DNA of 64,000 nucleotides from Oceanobacillus piezotolerans (GCF_003665065.1 NZ_RCHR01000001.1:1-64000); one strand, 5' to 3'; positions 46,108 to 55,761 are shown, counted from the stretch's first letter. Translations and numbers: made by a program. Notes: generated from the sequence alone by a model not told the origin.

Positions 46108-46564
46108 ATTTTCGATCAAATTGTTGTTTCATGGCTTTAATTTTACCAAGCATTTCAGCTTCTCGGTGGGCAAGCATGATTAACAAATCCCCATGTGTTT
46201 CTATATGACCATGTGGTACCTTAAACTTAACATCTGATTTCCAAAATAGTTCATCATATGTATTAACCCGATTCTGTTGATTTACAAGGTGACTCATCAG
46301 TTCTTCTAAAGATGGTGCTTCTACTGTCCAATCCTCAACCTTAACATCTGAGCTAAATAGTTCGGCATACTCTTTTGGAATGTGCTGCGATTTTTTCTGG
46401 TTAACAAATAAGAGCTTTTCGTCCATTAAAAGAGTATTACCTATATGCCAGCGAATCGTATTGTCAAAGTATGCTGATTGATAATCTAATGCTTCGTTAT
46501 CTAAATCTTGTATAAATGTAAGTAAGGAAGTTCTTGCTAGGTTAAATTGTTTTAATACTGACAT
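46106..46564 (-). CDS. DinB-family protein
   Basis: 152 residues, four-helix-bundle composition. The metal-site-like histidines lie in RWHIGNTLLMDEKL and MLAHREAEMLGKI, with a third near HGHIETHGD. DinB/YfiT-fold proteins include thiol-dependent S-transferases; the substrate here is unknown. AGGAGG is 8 nt upstream of ATG. Confidence 0.75.
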   Translation of the reverse strand: MSVLKQFNLARTSLLTFIQDLDNEALDYQSAYFDNTIRWHIGNTLLMDEKLLFVNQKKSQHIPKEYAELFSSDVKVEDWTVEAPSLEELMSHLVNQQNRVNTYDELFWKSDVKFKVPHGHIETHGDLLIMLAHREAEMLGKIKAMKQQFDRK

Positions 46565-46711
46565 GTTTGTTTCCTCCTACTATCAGGTTCAGAAATAAGT
46601 ATAGTAGAATCTAATGATAAAAGAAAGAGATATGGTAGTTCCGTTTATAGTTATTCCGGTTACAAAGGAACATTAGAGTAATCAAATAGTCTTAGGACCC
46701 TTTTAAGTATA

Positions 46712-46758
46712 AGAAAAAGGAACAATCTAACCTCTTAGGCTAGGCTGTTCCTTTTCTT
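46712..46758 (-). terminator. Terminator of the aminotransferase gene
   Basis: Imperfect 19-bp stem AAAAGGAACA...TGTTCCTTTT (46715-46755) with a T-rich minus-strand end, adjacent to the stop codon. Confidence 0.7.
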
Positions 46759-47960
46759 TATTTTACTGTTTCCAATGTGTGATGAGTACCTTCTAATTTC
46801 TTCACAAATCTATCCATACGATTCATGGCTTCCTGCAAATGGTCGATTGAGGTCGCGTAAGACAAACGGACATACCCTTCGCCTGATTCTCCAAATGCAT
46901 TTCCAGGTACGACTGCAACTCTTTCTTCGAGCAACAGCCTTTCAGCAAATTCGTCAGATGTTAGGCCTGTCTTCTGAATAGAAGGGAAGACATAGAAAGC
47001 ACCACCTGGCGTGTGGCAGTGTAAGCCGATTTGATTCAATGCCTGTACAGTAAAGTTTCTTCTTCGCCAATAATGCTGGCGCATGTTTTCGACTTGGTCC
47101 CTGCTATTTCGCAATGCTTCGAGTGCGCCTCGTTGAAGCATATGTGGGGCACACATCGTAGTATATTGGTAAATTTTTACCATAACTTGAATAAGTTCAC
47201 GTGGTGCTGCAAGAAATCCCAATCGCCAGCCAGTCATTGCAAAGCCTTTAGAGAAACCGTTGATTAAGATTGTACGTTCGTACATTCCTGGAATAGCTGA
47301 CATGCTTGTGAAGTCACCATCGTAGCTTAACTCGGCATAGATCTCATCTGAAACGACAAGCAGGTCATTCTTTATTATAATTTGTGAAATGGCTGTTAAG
47401 GCTTCTCTGTTTAGACAAGTGCCTGTTGGATTATTGGGCGAACAAAGAAGTATTGCCTTGGTCCTGTCTGTAATAGCAGCTTCTATCTGTTCCGGAGTAA
47501 CCGCGAATCCATTTTCTGCTGAAGTAGCAATTGGAACAGGGATACCACCAGCAAGGGTCACGAGTGCTGAATAGGAGACAAAGGCTGGTTCAATAATTAA
47601 TACTTCATCCCCAGGATTTAGAATGGCACGAAATGCCAGGTCAATAGATTGGCTTGCACCGACGGTTACGATAATTTGATCATCTGCTGCATATTTTACG
47701 TTAAACCTTTTATCCAGGTAATTAGAAATTTCCTCGCGCAATTCAAGTAAACCAGCATTTGCTGTATATGAGGTATAGCCATCTTGTATCGCTTCGATAG
47801 CATGCTCCCGGATATTCCACGGGGTTATAAAATCTGGTTCTCCTACTCCAAGCGAAATAACGTTCTCCATTGTGGCTGCTAAGTCAAAAAATTTTCGGAT
47901 TCCTGAAGGTGCAAGATTTGCCGCTGTTTTGGATAAGAATCGTTCATATTGCATACTCAT
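46758..47960 (-). CDS. Class I aminotransferase (YugH-like)
   Basis: 400 residues, fold type I PLP enzyme. VISLGVGEPDF, LCSPNNPTGTC, VSDEIYAEL and the PLP Lys in GFSKGFAMTGWRLGF are present. Substrate not decidable; similar enzymes act on aromatic or branched amino acids. Its start codon overlaps the stop of the AsnC-type regulator gene (ATGA), as in the B. subtilis yugG-yugH pair. Confidence 0.88.
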   Translation of the reverse strand: MSMQYERFLSKTAANLAPSGIRKFFDLAATMENVISLGVGEPDFITPWNIREHAIEAIQDGYTSYTANAGLLELREEISNYLDKRFNVKYAADDQIIVTVGASQSIDLAFRAILNPGDEVLIIEPAFVSYSALVTLAGGIPVPIATSAENGFAVTPEQIEAAITDRTKAILLCSPNNPTGTCLNREALTAISQIIIKNDLLVVSDEIYAELSYDGDFTSMSAIPGMYERTILINGFSKGFAMTGWRLGFLAAPRELIQVMVKIYQYTTMCAPHMLQRGALEALRNSRDQVENMRQHYWRRRNFTVQALNQIGLHCHTPGGAFYVFPSIQKTGLTSDEFAERLLLEERVAVVPGNAFGESGEGYVRLSYATSIDHLQEAMNRMDRFVKKLEGTHHTLETVK

Positions 47961-48463
47961 GGAGTTACCACCATTCTGCGGTCTTTATCTTCATTGCCTT
48001 CAATAATAACGTGATCATGCTTATATTTTTTTAGCATGAAATGTGTTGTAGTGGATATCACACCTTCGATAATAGCTAATTTCTTAGATACAAATAATGC
48101 AATCTCCTTCATAGTTCTGCCTTCTACTGTAACAGATAAATCATATGTGCCTGACATAAGGTAGAGAGAACTTACTTCCGGGTAGCGATAAATACGCTCG
48201 GCAATTTCATCAAAACCAACTCCACGCTGGGGAGTTACTTTGACATCAATCATTGCAACTACAGTCTCTTTGCCTTCAATTTTATTCCAATCAATTAGGG
48301 TGGGGTAACTTACAATTATTTTTTCATTTTCAAGTTTTTGAATAAGCTGTTGTACCTTTTCTTCTGTTATGTTGAGTTGCATGGCAATCGATTCGTTGGA
48401 AATATGGTGTTTTTCCTCAAGGATTGCTAATATATTTAATTCTTCTGCTGATAATTTCACCAT
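47957..48463 (-). CDS. Lrp/AsnC-family regulator (YugG-like)
   Basis: 168 residues: N-terminal HTH (LAILEEKHHISNESIAMQLN) and C-terminal RAM/AsnC effector domain (VAMIDVKVTPQRGVGFDEI). It probably senses an amino acid and controls its own operon with the aminotransferase. Overlap of 4 nt with that gene implies translational coupling. Confidence 0.88.
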   Translation of the reverse strand: MVKLSAEELNILAILEEKHHISNESIAMQLNITEEKVQQLIQKLENEKIIVSYPTLIDWNKIEGKETVVAMIDVKVTPQRGVGFDEIAERIYRYPEVSSLYLMSGTYDLSVTVEGRTMKEIALFVSKKLAIIEGVISTTTHFMLKKYKHDHVIIEGNEDKDRRMVVTP

Positions 48464-48915
48464 AATACCTCCAGTTGATATGAATGGGTTTCATCTGATA
48501 TTTTATCTTATGTGAAATAAATCTGTACTTAAAAAACTATATTATTTTAGATAATTAATCAACTGGAATGAAGAAATTTTTAATCTGTCAAGTATGAAAT
48601 AAGATAAAAAGAAAAAGCTAGAGAAGGAAAGGAGGCAGAGAATAATGGGTATTCGAAGTATGTTAGGAAGAGCGTTAGTGGATCAAAAGCTAATGGGTAA
48701 ATTAGAAGAAACAGCTTTAAAGGAGACGAGAAATGGAAGAAGGATTCCTCGTTAATAGAGGAAGCAAGCATTACATGCAAATTTTTATATCGTACAGAAT
48801 GGACAGTAAGTACCCATCACGGAATTCAGGAAAATAAAGAACTGCTAGTGGGAACAAGCTGTCCTTTTATCTGTACAACCAACACTTAGTGGAGATGATC
48901 TTGCTAAGCGATGTT
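48464..48915. other. Intergenic region with a small ORF
   Basis: About 450 bases. Contains the 36-residue ORF at 48645-48755 and a possible second one at 48733-48837 (34 codons, AAAGGAG before ATG). Nothing else recognised. Confidence 0.5.
48645..48755 (+). CDS. Possible 36-residue basic peptide
   Basis: ATG 48645 preceded by AAAGGAGG at 48629-48636 with ideal spacing. The peptide starts MGIRSMLGRALVDQKLM and ends RRIPR; it is basic and amphipathic. No family recognised. A short overlapping ORF (48733-48837) also has a good Shine-Dalgarno. The call rests on the ribosome binding site only. Confidence 0.4.
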   Translation: MGIRSMLGRALVDQKLMGKLEETALKETRNGRRIPR

Positions 48916-49140
48916 TTACTTTAATTTTCGACAAGAACCACATTGTTTTCTTTTAAAGTCAGGATATATAGAGTAATAAAACTGTTGATCATATTCATAT
49001 GGGTGAATCGAAAACCAACCACCATCTCTGAGTTCCCGTTGAAGTCCTTTAAATTTTGTTTCTTGTTTTGGGATAAAATTGCAATGTGGCTCATGTCTGG
49101 TTATTGTCTTTGCTGATTTATCAATATTGATCCAGAACAT
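48916..49140 (-). CDS. Small hypothetical protein with CxxC
   Basis: 74 residues from ATG 49140 (AAGTGAG upstream; GTG 49149 also in frame). Starts MFWINIDKSAKTITRHEPHC and ends with QCGSCRKLK. One CxxC and a His/Cys pair suggest metal binding. Similar small proteins are scattered in bacteria; no known function. Confidence 0.6.
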   Translation of the reverse strand: MFWINIDKSAKTITRHEPHCNFIPKQETKFKGLQRELRDGGWFSIHPYEYDQQFYYSIYPDFKRKQCGSCRKLK

Positions 49141-49290
49141 TACAATCACTCACTTTCTATTATTCTATCCTACCATAAATGACCATATTATTGGATAATA
49201 GATAATATAATTATGTCAAATAGTTAAACAAAAAGAATATGTGAATTTCAACTTGAACAATGAGATTAGTCGAATAATGTAGAATATTAC

Positions 49291-49319
49291 TTTACCAGTA
49301 TGTTTTTTTATGATAGAAT
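49291..49319 (+). promoter_or_regulatory. Promoter of the mrp operon
   Basis: TTTACC (49291-49296), 17-nt spacer, TAGAAT (49314-49319). Predicted start near 49326, giving a leader of about 245 nt. Confidence 0.7.
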
Positions 49320-49325
49320 GCTAAC

Positions 49326-49569
49326 TATAAAAAATAATAGAAAACAAGACTTGGAGGAGCCTGTCACCAAGGGATATTTATGCCCTTTTGTGACAGGTTC
49401 TTTTTGTTTTCTTCTACTAAGAAAAATATTTTTTAGGAAAGGTGGAATTATATGCACTTAATTAATTTTGAGAAGTAAAAATCCGTATATGTATTCTATG
49501 AATTTATTGGAACATCATGAGCATATTGAAATTGAGAAGACTAATTTTGTAAAGTAAGGAGGAATATAT
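49326..49569 (+). promoter_or_regulatory. Structured mrp leader with early terminator hairpin and tiny ORFs
   Basis: A hairpin at 49355-49402 (GAGCCTGTCAC paired with GTGACAGGTTC, inner GGG/CCC pairs) is followed by TTTTTGTTTT, like an intrinsic terminator only about 30 nt after the predicted start. Beyond it are two tiny frames: an 8-codon ORF at 49452-49478 (MHLINFEK, SD GAAAGGTGG) and a 19-codon ORF at 49498-49557 ending just before the SD of mrpA. No known riboswitch class recognised. Confidence 0.55.
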
Positions 49570-51987
49570 TTGACAGTTTTACATTGGGCTATCATCTCAC
49601 CATTTCTGCTAGCCATATTAGTACCTTTTTTATATAAATATGGGCGTAAAATACATACTGGTTGGTTTGTATTATTACTTCCACTAGCCTTATTTATTTA
49701 TTTTTTAACCTTCCTACCTCGGTCATCTGCAGGAGAAGTAGTTTTACGAACTGTGCCATGGGTCCCTTCTTTAGGCATTAACTTTGATCTTTATATAGAT
49801 GGATTAAGTTTATTGTTTGCCTTATTAATCACTGGAATCGGGACATTAGTTATTCTATATTCTGTTTATTATTTGTCTAAAACAAAAGAAAAGCTGAATA
49901 ATTTCTATGTATATTTACTTTTATTCATGGGAGCAATGCTTGGAGTCGTTTTATCTGACAATATCATTGTGTTGTATGTGTTTTGGGAAATAACTAGTGT
50001 TTCTTCTGCTCTTTTAATCAGTTATTGGTATCAGCGTGAGAAATCGATTTATGGTGCACAGAAATCCATGTATATTACAGTATTTGGTGGACTCTCTATG
50101 CTAGGTGGTTTTTCTCTACTCTATACCATGACAGGGACATTTAGTATTCGAGAAATTATTGCAAATATTGACCTCGTAACTACAAGCAGTTTGTTCTTGC
50201 CAGCGATGATTCTGATACTTTTTGGAGCATTTACAAAGTCTGCACAGTTCCCATTCCATATTTGGTTGCCAGATGCGATGGAGGCTCCTACACCTGTAAG
50301 TGCTTACCTGCATTCAGCAACGATGGTCAAAGCGGGAATCTATCTCGTTGCAAGGTTCACTCCAGTATTTGGGGGGTCTCCAGAATGGTTTTGGATTGTT
50401 TCTCTAACAGGAATCGTCACTCTAATATGGGGATCTGTTTCAGCAGTAAGACAGAAAGATTTAAAATCAATTTTGGCCTTTTCAACAGTGAGTCAATTAG
50501 GGATGATTATGTCTTTACTTGGTGTTGGATCAGTTGCCTATTATTTTTATGATGGGGATAATGCACTTTACACCACAGCAATATTAGCGGCAGTTTTCCA
50601 TTTGATTAATCATGCGACATTTAAAGGAAGCTTGTTCATGACTGCGGGGATAATTGATCACGAAACTGGAACCCGTGATATTCGTCAGCTTGGCGGATTA
50701 ATGACGATTATGCCTATTACGGCTACCGTTTCATTTATTGGATTAGCATCCATGGCAGGTCTTCCGCCATTCAATGGCTTTTTAAGTAAAGAGCTCTTCT
50801 TTACAGCGATGGTTAATGTAACAGAGTATGGTATTTTCAGTGTGGAAACATGGGGCTTCATTCTACCTGTACTTGCTTGGGTTGCGAGTATATTTACCTT
50901 TCTGTATTGTACGATATTATTCGTTAAAACGTTCACGGGGAGATTTCAGCCTGAGAAACTCTCCGTAAAACATGTACATGAAGCACCATTTGGAATGTTA
51001 GTTAGCCCGGCTATTCTCGGTTTACTCGTCGTTATATTTGGTCTATTTCCAAATGTTTTAGCTTATACGTTCATTGAACCAGCAATGCAGGCTATTCTAC
51101 CAGGAATCATGGAACCTGGTCAGCAATTTAAGGTGCATATTTATCATTGGCATGGGTTTAATTTAGAACTATGGATGACGATCGGCGTTATTGTTTTAGG
51201 AGCGATTTTATTTATTACCATGAAAAAATGGTCCCAGTCGCGTTTTTATAGAAAAGAACGAGATATCTTTAATTATGTATACGATAGCGGGTACGACGGA
51301 CTAATTAAAGGATCCCAGCTCATCACAAGAGTACAGATGACTGGAAGACTAAGGGATTACTTTGTCTATATGTGCGCATTCATCGTTTTCCTCATTATCT
51401 ATACGATGATTCGCTATGATGCGTTTTCTATAAATACGGCGAATGTCTCGCCGATTGAGCCATTTATGTGGTTTGTTGTCATAGCGTTTGTTGTTTCTAT
51501 CATTTCTGTACCTTTTATTAATAATCGAATGACAGCAGTGGTTATGACTGGAGTTGCTGGCTATCTTGTGGCACTGATGTTCACTATTTTCCGTGCACCT
51601 GACTTAGCATTAACGCAACTGCTTGTAGAAACCGTGTCGGTCATATTATTTATGCTCGTTTTCTACCATTTACCTGAACTAAGGAAAGAAAAGAAAAAAC
51701 CTGCTTTTAAACTGGTTAATCTCATTATTTCGGTTGCCTTTGGAGTAATGATTACTCTTGTATCACTTAGCGCATTTGCTTTTGGCAGCGAGACTAACTT
51801 CACATCGATCTCACAGTATTTTATAGAGAACTCTAAAGTATTAGCTGGGGGATACAATATCGTTAACGTGATACTCGTGGACTTCCGTGGACTGGATACA
51901 ATGCTTGAAATCCTTGTTTTAGCAATTGCTGCAATTGGGGTAGTTTCGCTAATTAAACTTCGATTTAAAGGGAGTGAAGATGTATGA
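49570..51987 (+). CDS. mrpA: Mrp Na+/H+ antiporter subunit A
   Basis: 805 residues, the usual length of the fused MrpA. The NuoL-like proton-channel domain shows the proton antiporter signature (FGAFTKSAQFPFHIWLPDAMEAPTPVSAYLHSATMVKAG), with Glu in FWEITSVSSALLISYW; the C-terminal part is MrpA-specific, including an MrpB-like tail. TTG start after AAGGAGG. With B-G it forms the multi-subunit antiporter that expels Na+ and keeps pH. Ends with ATGA overlap on mrpB. Confidence 0.96.
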   Translation: MTVLHWAIISPFLLAILVPFLYKYGRKIHTGWFVLLLPLALFIYFLTFLPRSSAGEVVLRTVPWVPSLGINFDLYIDGLSLLFALLITGIGTLVILYSVYYLSKTKEKLNNFYVYLLLFMGAMLGVVLSDNIIVLYVFWEITSVSSALLISYWYQREKSIYGAQKSMYITVFGGLSMLGGFSLLYTMTGTFSIREIIANIDLVTTSSLFLPAMILILFGAFTKSAQFPFHIWLPDAMEAPTPVSAYLHSATMVKAGIYLVARFTPVFGGSPEWFWIVSLTGIVTLIWGSVSAVRQKDLKSILAFSTVSQLGMIMSLLGVGSVAYYFYDGDNALYTTAILAAVFHLINHATFKGSLFMTAGIIDHETGTRDIRQLGGLMTIMPITATVSFIGLASMAGLPPFNGFLSKELFFTAMVNVTEYGIFSVETWGFILPVLAWVASIFTFLYCTILFVKTFTGRFQPEKLSVKHVHEAPFGMLVSPAILGLLVVIFGLFPNVLAYTFIEPAMQAILPGIMEPGQQFKVHIYHWHGFNLELWMTIGVIVLGAILFITMKKWSQSRFYRKERDIFNYVYDSGYDGLIKGSQLITRVQMTGRLRDYFVYMCAFIVFLIIYTMIRYDAFSINTANVSPIEPFMWFVVIAFVVSIISVPFINNRMTAVVMTGVAGYLVALMFTIFRAPDLALTQLLVETVSVILFMLVFYHLPELRKEKKKPAFKLVNLIISVAFGVMITLVSLSAFAFGSETNFTSISQYFIENSKVLAGGYNIVNVILVDFRGLDTMLEILVLAIAAIGVVSLIKLRFKGSEDV

Positions 51988-52418
51988 AGTTACAAAAACC
52001 TAATGATGTGATGCTTCAAGTATCGATGAGAGTCATCACCTTATTCATCTTTGCTTTTTCATTCTATTTATTTTTAGCTGGCCATAATAATCCTGGTGGT
52101 GGATTTATTGGGGGACTTATGACAGCAAGTGCGATTTTAGTTTTATATTTAGCATTTGACATGAAAACCATAACGAAGGCAATACCTTTTAGTTTCACAA
52201 CTATGATTGGTGTAGGATTATTAATCGCTGTAGCTACGGGTATTATGTCTATGCTGTTTGGATACCCGTTCCTAACACATTTCTTTGATTATTTCCTTTT
52301 CCCACTGTTTGGAGAGGTAGAATTAACGACTGCTTTATTTTTTGATTTGGGTGTGTATTTAGTAGTTGTCGGTGCTGCCATGACTATTATATTAGCGATT
52401 GCGGAGGATGATAAGTAA
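51984..52418 (+). CDS. mrpB: Mrp antiporter subunit B
   Basis: 144 residues, four membrane helices, MnhB domain (LFIFAFSFYLFLAGHNNPGGGFIGGL). Starts within the mrpA stop (ATGA) and its own stop overlaps the mrpC start (TAATG). Confidence 0.94.
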   Translation: MKLQKPNDVMLQVSMRVITLFIFAFSFYLFLAGHNNPGGGFIGGLMTASAILVLYLAFDMKTITKAIPFSFTTMIGVGLLIAVATGIMSMLFGYPFLTHFFDYFLFPLFGEVELTTALFFDLGVYLVVVGAAMTIILAIAEDDK

Positions 52419-52756
52419 TGGAAGTATTAATGTCGGTTGTAATAGGTATTATTTTTTCTGTCAGTATCTATCTGTTCTTATCAAAAAGTATCATACGCGT
52501 CATTCTCGGATCACTATTAATCTCCCATGGTGTGCATTTATTGCTTATTACCATGTCAGGATTACAACGGGGAGGACCACCACTTTTAGGTTTAGAGGCC
52601 GAAGCTTACACAGATCCACTGCCACAAGCTCTCGTATTGACAGCTATTGTTATTTCTTTTGGAGTAACTGCTTTTCTATTGGTTATGGCTTATCGGACTT
52701 TTAAAGAGCATAAGACAGATAATTTAGAAGAATTAAGGGGATCTGCTGATGAGTAA
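52418..52756 (+). CDS. mrpC: Mrp antiporter subunit C (NuoK-like)
   Basis: 112 residues, three helices, NuoK homologue with ALVLTAIVISFGVTAFLLVM. Overlaps mrpB by 1 nt and mrpD by 8 nt. Confidence 0.94.
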   Translation: MEVLMSVVIGIIFSVSIYLFLSKSIIRVILGSLLISHGVHLLLITMSGLQRGGPPLLGLEAEAYTDPLPQALVLTAIVISFGVTAFLLVMAYRTFKEHKTDNLEELRGSADE

Positions 52757-54233
52757 TTTAGTTATTCTTCCAATAATAATTCCGTTCATTATTGGTGCTG
52801 TATTAATTATCTTTGCAAAACATCATCGCCTCCAACGAGTGATTAGTGGATTCACTGCAGTTGGAATGCTGATATTAACCATCTATTTAGCTTTTCTCGT
52901 TTACCAGGATGGGAATATTGTTTTAGAAGCAAGTAACTGGCCTGCACCGTTTGGAATTGTGTTGGTTGCTGATATGCTGGCAACTTTAATGTTACTGTTA
53001 ACCAGTATTATCAGTACCGCTTGTCTGTTCTTTGCATTCCAGACGGTTTCATCTGATAGAGAGAAGTTCTACTTTTATCCTTTCTTTTTCTTCCTCATTG
53101 TAGGAGTAAATGGAGCTTTCTTAACAGGAGATATTTTTAACTTATTTGTATTTTTCGAAGTAATGCTATTATCCTCCTATGCCCTTATTGTTCATGGGGG
53201 AACAAAATATCAGCTTCGCGAATCATTTAAGTACGTCATCATTAATGTATTCGCTTCAGCATTATTTGTTGTTGCTGTTGCATGGCTTTACTCTGTGACA
53301 GGAACATTGAATATGGCACATATTTCACAACGGGTTGCCGAATTGGAACAAACTGGCGTCATTAATGTAATAGCGATTCTTTTCTTTATTGTCTTTGCAT
53401 CTAAAGGGGCGTTATTCCCTCTCTATTTCTGGCTTCCAAGATCTTATTACGGGCCACCTGCTGCGATTGCTGCGTTATTTGGGGGTTTACTAACTAAGGT
53501 CGGAATTTATGCGATCATCCGTGTATTTACTTTGATTTTCTATCACGAGCCGACCTTTACACATAAAGGGATAATCGTTACGATTGCTGGATTTACAATG
53601 GTACTAGGAGTGTTAGGTGCCGTTTCACAATTTGATTTTAAACGAATCCTTTCCTACCATATTATTAGCCAGGTTGGTTATATGGTAATGGGGTTAGGGA
53701 TTTTTACTCCGCTAGCTGTAGCTGGAGCCGTCTATTATATTGTTCACCATATGATTGTAAAGACAGCCCTCTTCCTATTTGCTGGAGCAACGGAGCGAAT
53801 AACTGGTACCACGGATTTACGGAAAATGGGCGGATTAATAAAAACTCATCCCGTTCTTGCTTGGTTATTCTTTATTTCTGCTATTTCACTAGCAGGGATA
53901 CCTCCGTTTAGCGGGTTTTTCAGTAAGTTTCCAATAATACTGGCGGGTTTCCAGGAAGGACAGCATGTTATTTCAGGTATAGCTTTATTAGTTGGTCTAT
54001 TAACTCTCTTCTCGATGATGAAGATCTTCAGCTATGCATTTTGGGGAAAACAAAAACATACAAGTGAGCAGGCGAAAACGCCGATTGGAAAATTGTTATT
54101 ACCGATTGTGCCACTCGTAGCATTGACCATTATTCTTGGTATTGCTGCTGAGCCGATTTTCCAATATTCATTATTAGTCAGTGAACAAATCATGGATCCG
54201 TCAATTTATATTGAATCTGTCCTTAAGGAGTAG
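52749..54233 (+). CDS. mrpD: Mrp antiporter subunit D (NuoN/L-like)
   Basis: 494 residues, about 14 helices, proton-antiporter signature with VFFEVMLLSSYALIVHGG (key Glu) and KGALFPLYFWLPRSYYGPPA (key Lys). Second proton-channel subunit of the complex. Confidence 0.95.
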   Translation: MSNLVILPIIIPFIIGAVLIIFAKHHRLQRVISGFTAVGMLILTIYLAFLVYQDGNIVLEASNWPAPFGIVLVADMLATLMLLLTSIISTACLFFAFQTVSSDREKFYFYPFFFFLIVGVNGAFLTGDIFNLFVFFEVMLLSSYALIVHGGTKYQLRESFKYVIINVFASALFVVAVAWLYSVTGTLNMAHISQRVAELEQTGVINVIAILFFIVFASKGALFPLYFWLPRSYYGPPAAIAALFGGLLTKVGIYAIIRVFTLIFYHEPTFTHKGIIVTIAGFTMVLGVLGAVSQFDFKRILSYHIISQVGYMVMGLGIFTPLAVAGAVYYIVHHMIVKTALFLFAGATERITGTTDLRKMGGLIKTHPVLAWLFFISAISLAGIPPFSGFFSKFPIILAGFQEGQHVISGIALLVGLLTLFSMMKIFSYAFWGKQKHTSEQAKTPIGKLLLPIVPLVALTIILGIAAEPIFQYSLLVSEQIMDPSIYIESVLKE

Positions 54234-54238
54234 TTGCT

Positions 54239-54715
54239 ATGGCTTTCCAAATTTTAGTTAATATCATTATTGCAGTTATATGGTTGTTTTTACAAAACAG
54301 CTTTACTGTTACGGGGTTTATAGTTGGATACTTGGTTGGAATGATCATCCTGTTTATTCTAAGGCGTTTTCTCGTATTTGATTTTTACCTTCAACGTGTT
54401 TGGGCAATATTCAAGCTAATTCTGCTATTTATTTCTGAACTAATCAAGGCAAATTTGGATGTTGTTAAAATTGTACTTAGTCCCAAACTGAATAATAAAC
54501 CTGGAATTGTTGCAGTACCAACGAAATTAGAATCAAATGTCGAAATAACTTTACTCGCAGCACTTATTTCTCTTACACCGGGAACCGTGTCTATGGAATT
54601 TTCGGATGATAGTAAAACGATATATATCCATGCCTTACATGTGCCAAATAAGGATGAATTTATTGATTCTATTCATAACTCATTCGAGCGCGCCATTATG
54701 GAGGTGACAAGATAG
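54239..54715 (+). CDS. mrpE: Mrp antiporter subunit E
   Basis: 158 residues, N-terminal hydrophobic helices then MrpE domain with LAALISLTPGTVSMEFSDD. The last base of its stop codon is the first base of the GTG of mrpF. Confidence 0.94.
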   Translation: MAFQILVNIIIAVIWLFLQNSFTVTGFIVGYLVGMIILFILRRFLVFDFYLQRVWAIFKLILLFISELIKANLDVVKIVLSPKLNNKPGIVAVPTKLESNVEITLLAALISLTPGTVSMEFSDDSKTIYIHALHVPNKDEFIDSIHNSFERAIMEVTR

Positions 54716-54990
54716 TGTTTCAAATCATCCTTTATATCTCACTTATCATCATTGGTGTTTCCTTAGTTTTATTATTAATTCGCACCATTAAAGGCCCATC
54801 TATCGCTGACAGAATATTAGGATTGGATTCCATTGGAGTGACATTAATTGGCTTTATGGGATTGATCATGATATTCCAAGACACGATTGCCTATTCAGAT
54901 ATTATTCTTTTATTAAGTATTCTAGCATTTGTTGGAACAGTTGCTATGTCGAAGTTTTTGGAAAGGGGTGCTGTATTTGAGCGTGAATGA
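54715..54990 (+). CDS. mrpF: Mrp antiporter subunit F
   Basis: 91 residues, three helices, MrpF motif RTIKGPSIADRILGLDSIGV. GTG start after GGAGGTGAC. Overlaps mrpG. Confidence 0.94.
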   Translation: MFQIILYISLIIIGVSLVLLLIRTIKGPSIADRILGLDSIGVTLIGFMGLIMIFQDTIAYSDIILLLSILAFVGTVAMSKFLERGAVFERE

Positions 54991-55315
54991 AATGATTACG
55001 AGTGTTTTTATACTAATCGGAGCATTTTTTACATTATTAAGTGCCATCGGGGTTCTGCGGTTGCCAGATGTTTATAGTAGGATGCACGCTGCTGGTAAGA
55101 GTTCTACACTTGGAGTTAGTTCAATCATGTTAGCCACTTTCATCTATTTTATCCCTGAAGATGTATTTCTGGTGAAAGTTTTGTTGGTCATTCCATTCCT
55201 GTTTATGACAGCACCACTATCTGCATTATTGGTCAATCGTTCTGCATATAGAAACGGTGTACCACTTGCGAGAAATAGCATACAAGATGATTTAAAGAAG
55301 AAGTATGAAAATTAA
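54977..55315 (+). CDS. mrpG: Mrp antiporter subunit G
   Basis: 112 residues, MnhG domain with VLRLPDVYSRMHAAGKSSTLG. TTG 54977 has GAAAGGGGTG upstream; a longer frame to 54929 lies wholly inside mrpF and has no SD. Overlaps mrpF by 14 nt. Confidence 0.93.
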   Translation: MSVNEMITSVFILIGAFFTLLSAIGVLRLPDVYSRMHAAGKSSTLGVSSIMLATFIYFIPEDVFLVKVLLVIPFLFMTAPLSALLVNRSAYRNGVPLARNSIQDDLKKKYEN

Positions 55316-55341
55316 AGGATTATTTTATTAGATTATTGATG

Positions 55342-55390
55342 GCACAGTCTTAAAAGTTATTTTTAAAACTTTTAAGACTGTACTTTTTAA
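55342..55390 (+). terminator. Terminator of the mrp operon
   Basis: 14-bp stem ACAGTCTTAAAAGT paired with ACTTTTAAGACTGT, followed by ACTTTTTAA. Confidence 0.9.
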
Positions 55391-55404
55391 CATTATTATA
55401 ATGT

Positions 55405-55743
55405 TTAATCTCCCAAATCTCTTTCAGAAATATGATATCTAAGATAATCATATTTCGAAGTTGGCAAACTTTCTATGATTTTGCCTTCTTTGTCCCGGTA
55501 GGTCTCATACTCTCTATATGTTTCAATAACATAACCATCGACTATATTTTTTTCTTCTAACCGATATTCTAAGGAGTGGGTTCGTTCTTCACTATGGACA
55601 GATGCATTTACTTCTTGATTACTCTCCTCATTTTCTTCAGATACAATAGGAACGCCACTGCGAATAGGTTCATTAAAATCATCAAAGAAGGCAACCACAG
55701 CAAATACGGAGATAAGAATCATTATAAGGATCATGTTTTTCAT
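55405..55743 (-). CDS. Small secreted or membrane-anchored protein, unknown
   Basis: 112 residues: an N-terminal hydrophobic segment (MKNMILIMILISVFAVVAFF) serving as anchor or signal, with no lipobox Cys, then an acidic extracytoplasmic part with repeated Tyr-Glu-Glu patterns (VIETYREYETYRDKEG). AAAGGAGTG precedes the ATG. Follows the MFS gene on the same strand after 18 nt, so possibly cotranscribed. Confidence 0.65.
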   Translation of the reverse strand: MKNMILIMILISVFAVVAFFDDFNEPIRSGVPIVSEENEESNQEVNASVHSEERTHSLEYRLEEKNIVDGYVIETYREYETYRDKEGKIIESLPTSKYDYLRYHISERDLGD

Positions 55744-55761
55744 TTGTTAGGACACTCCTTT

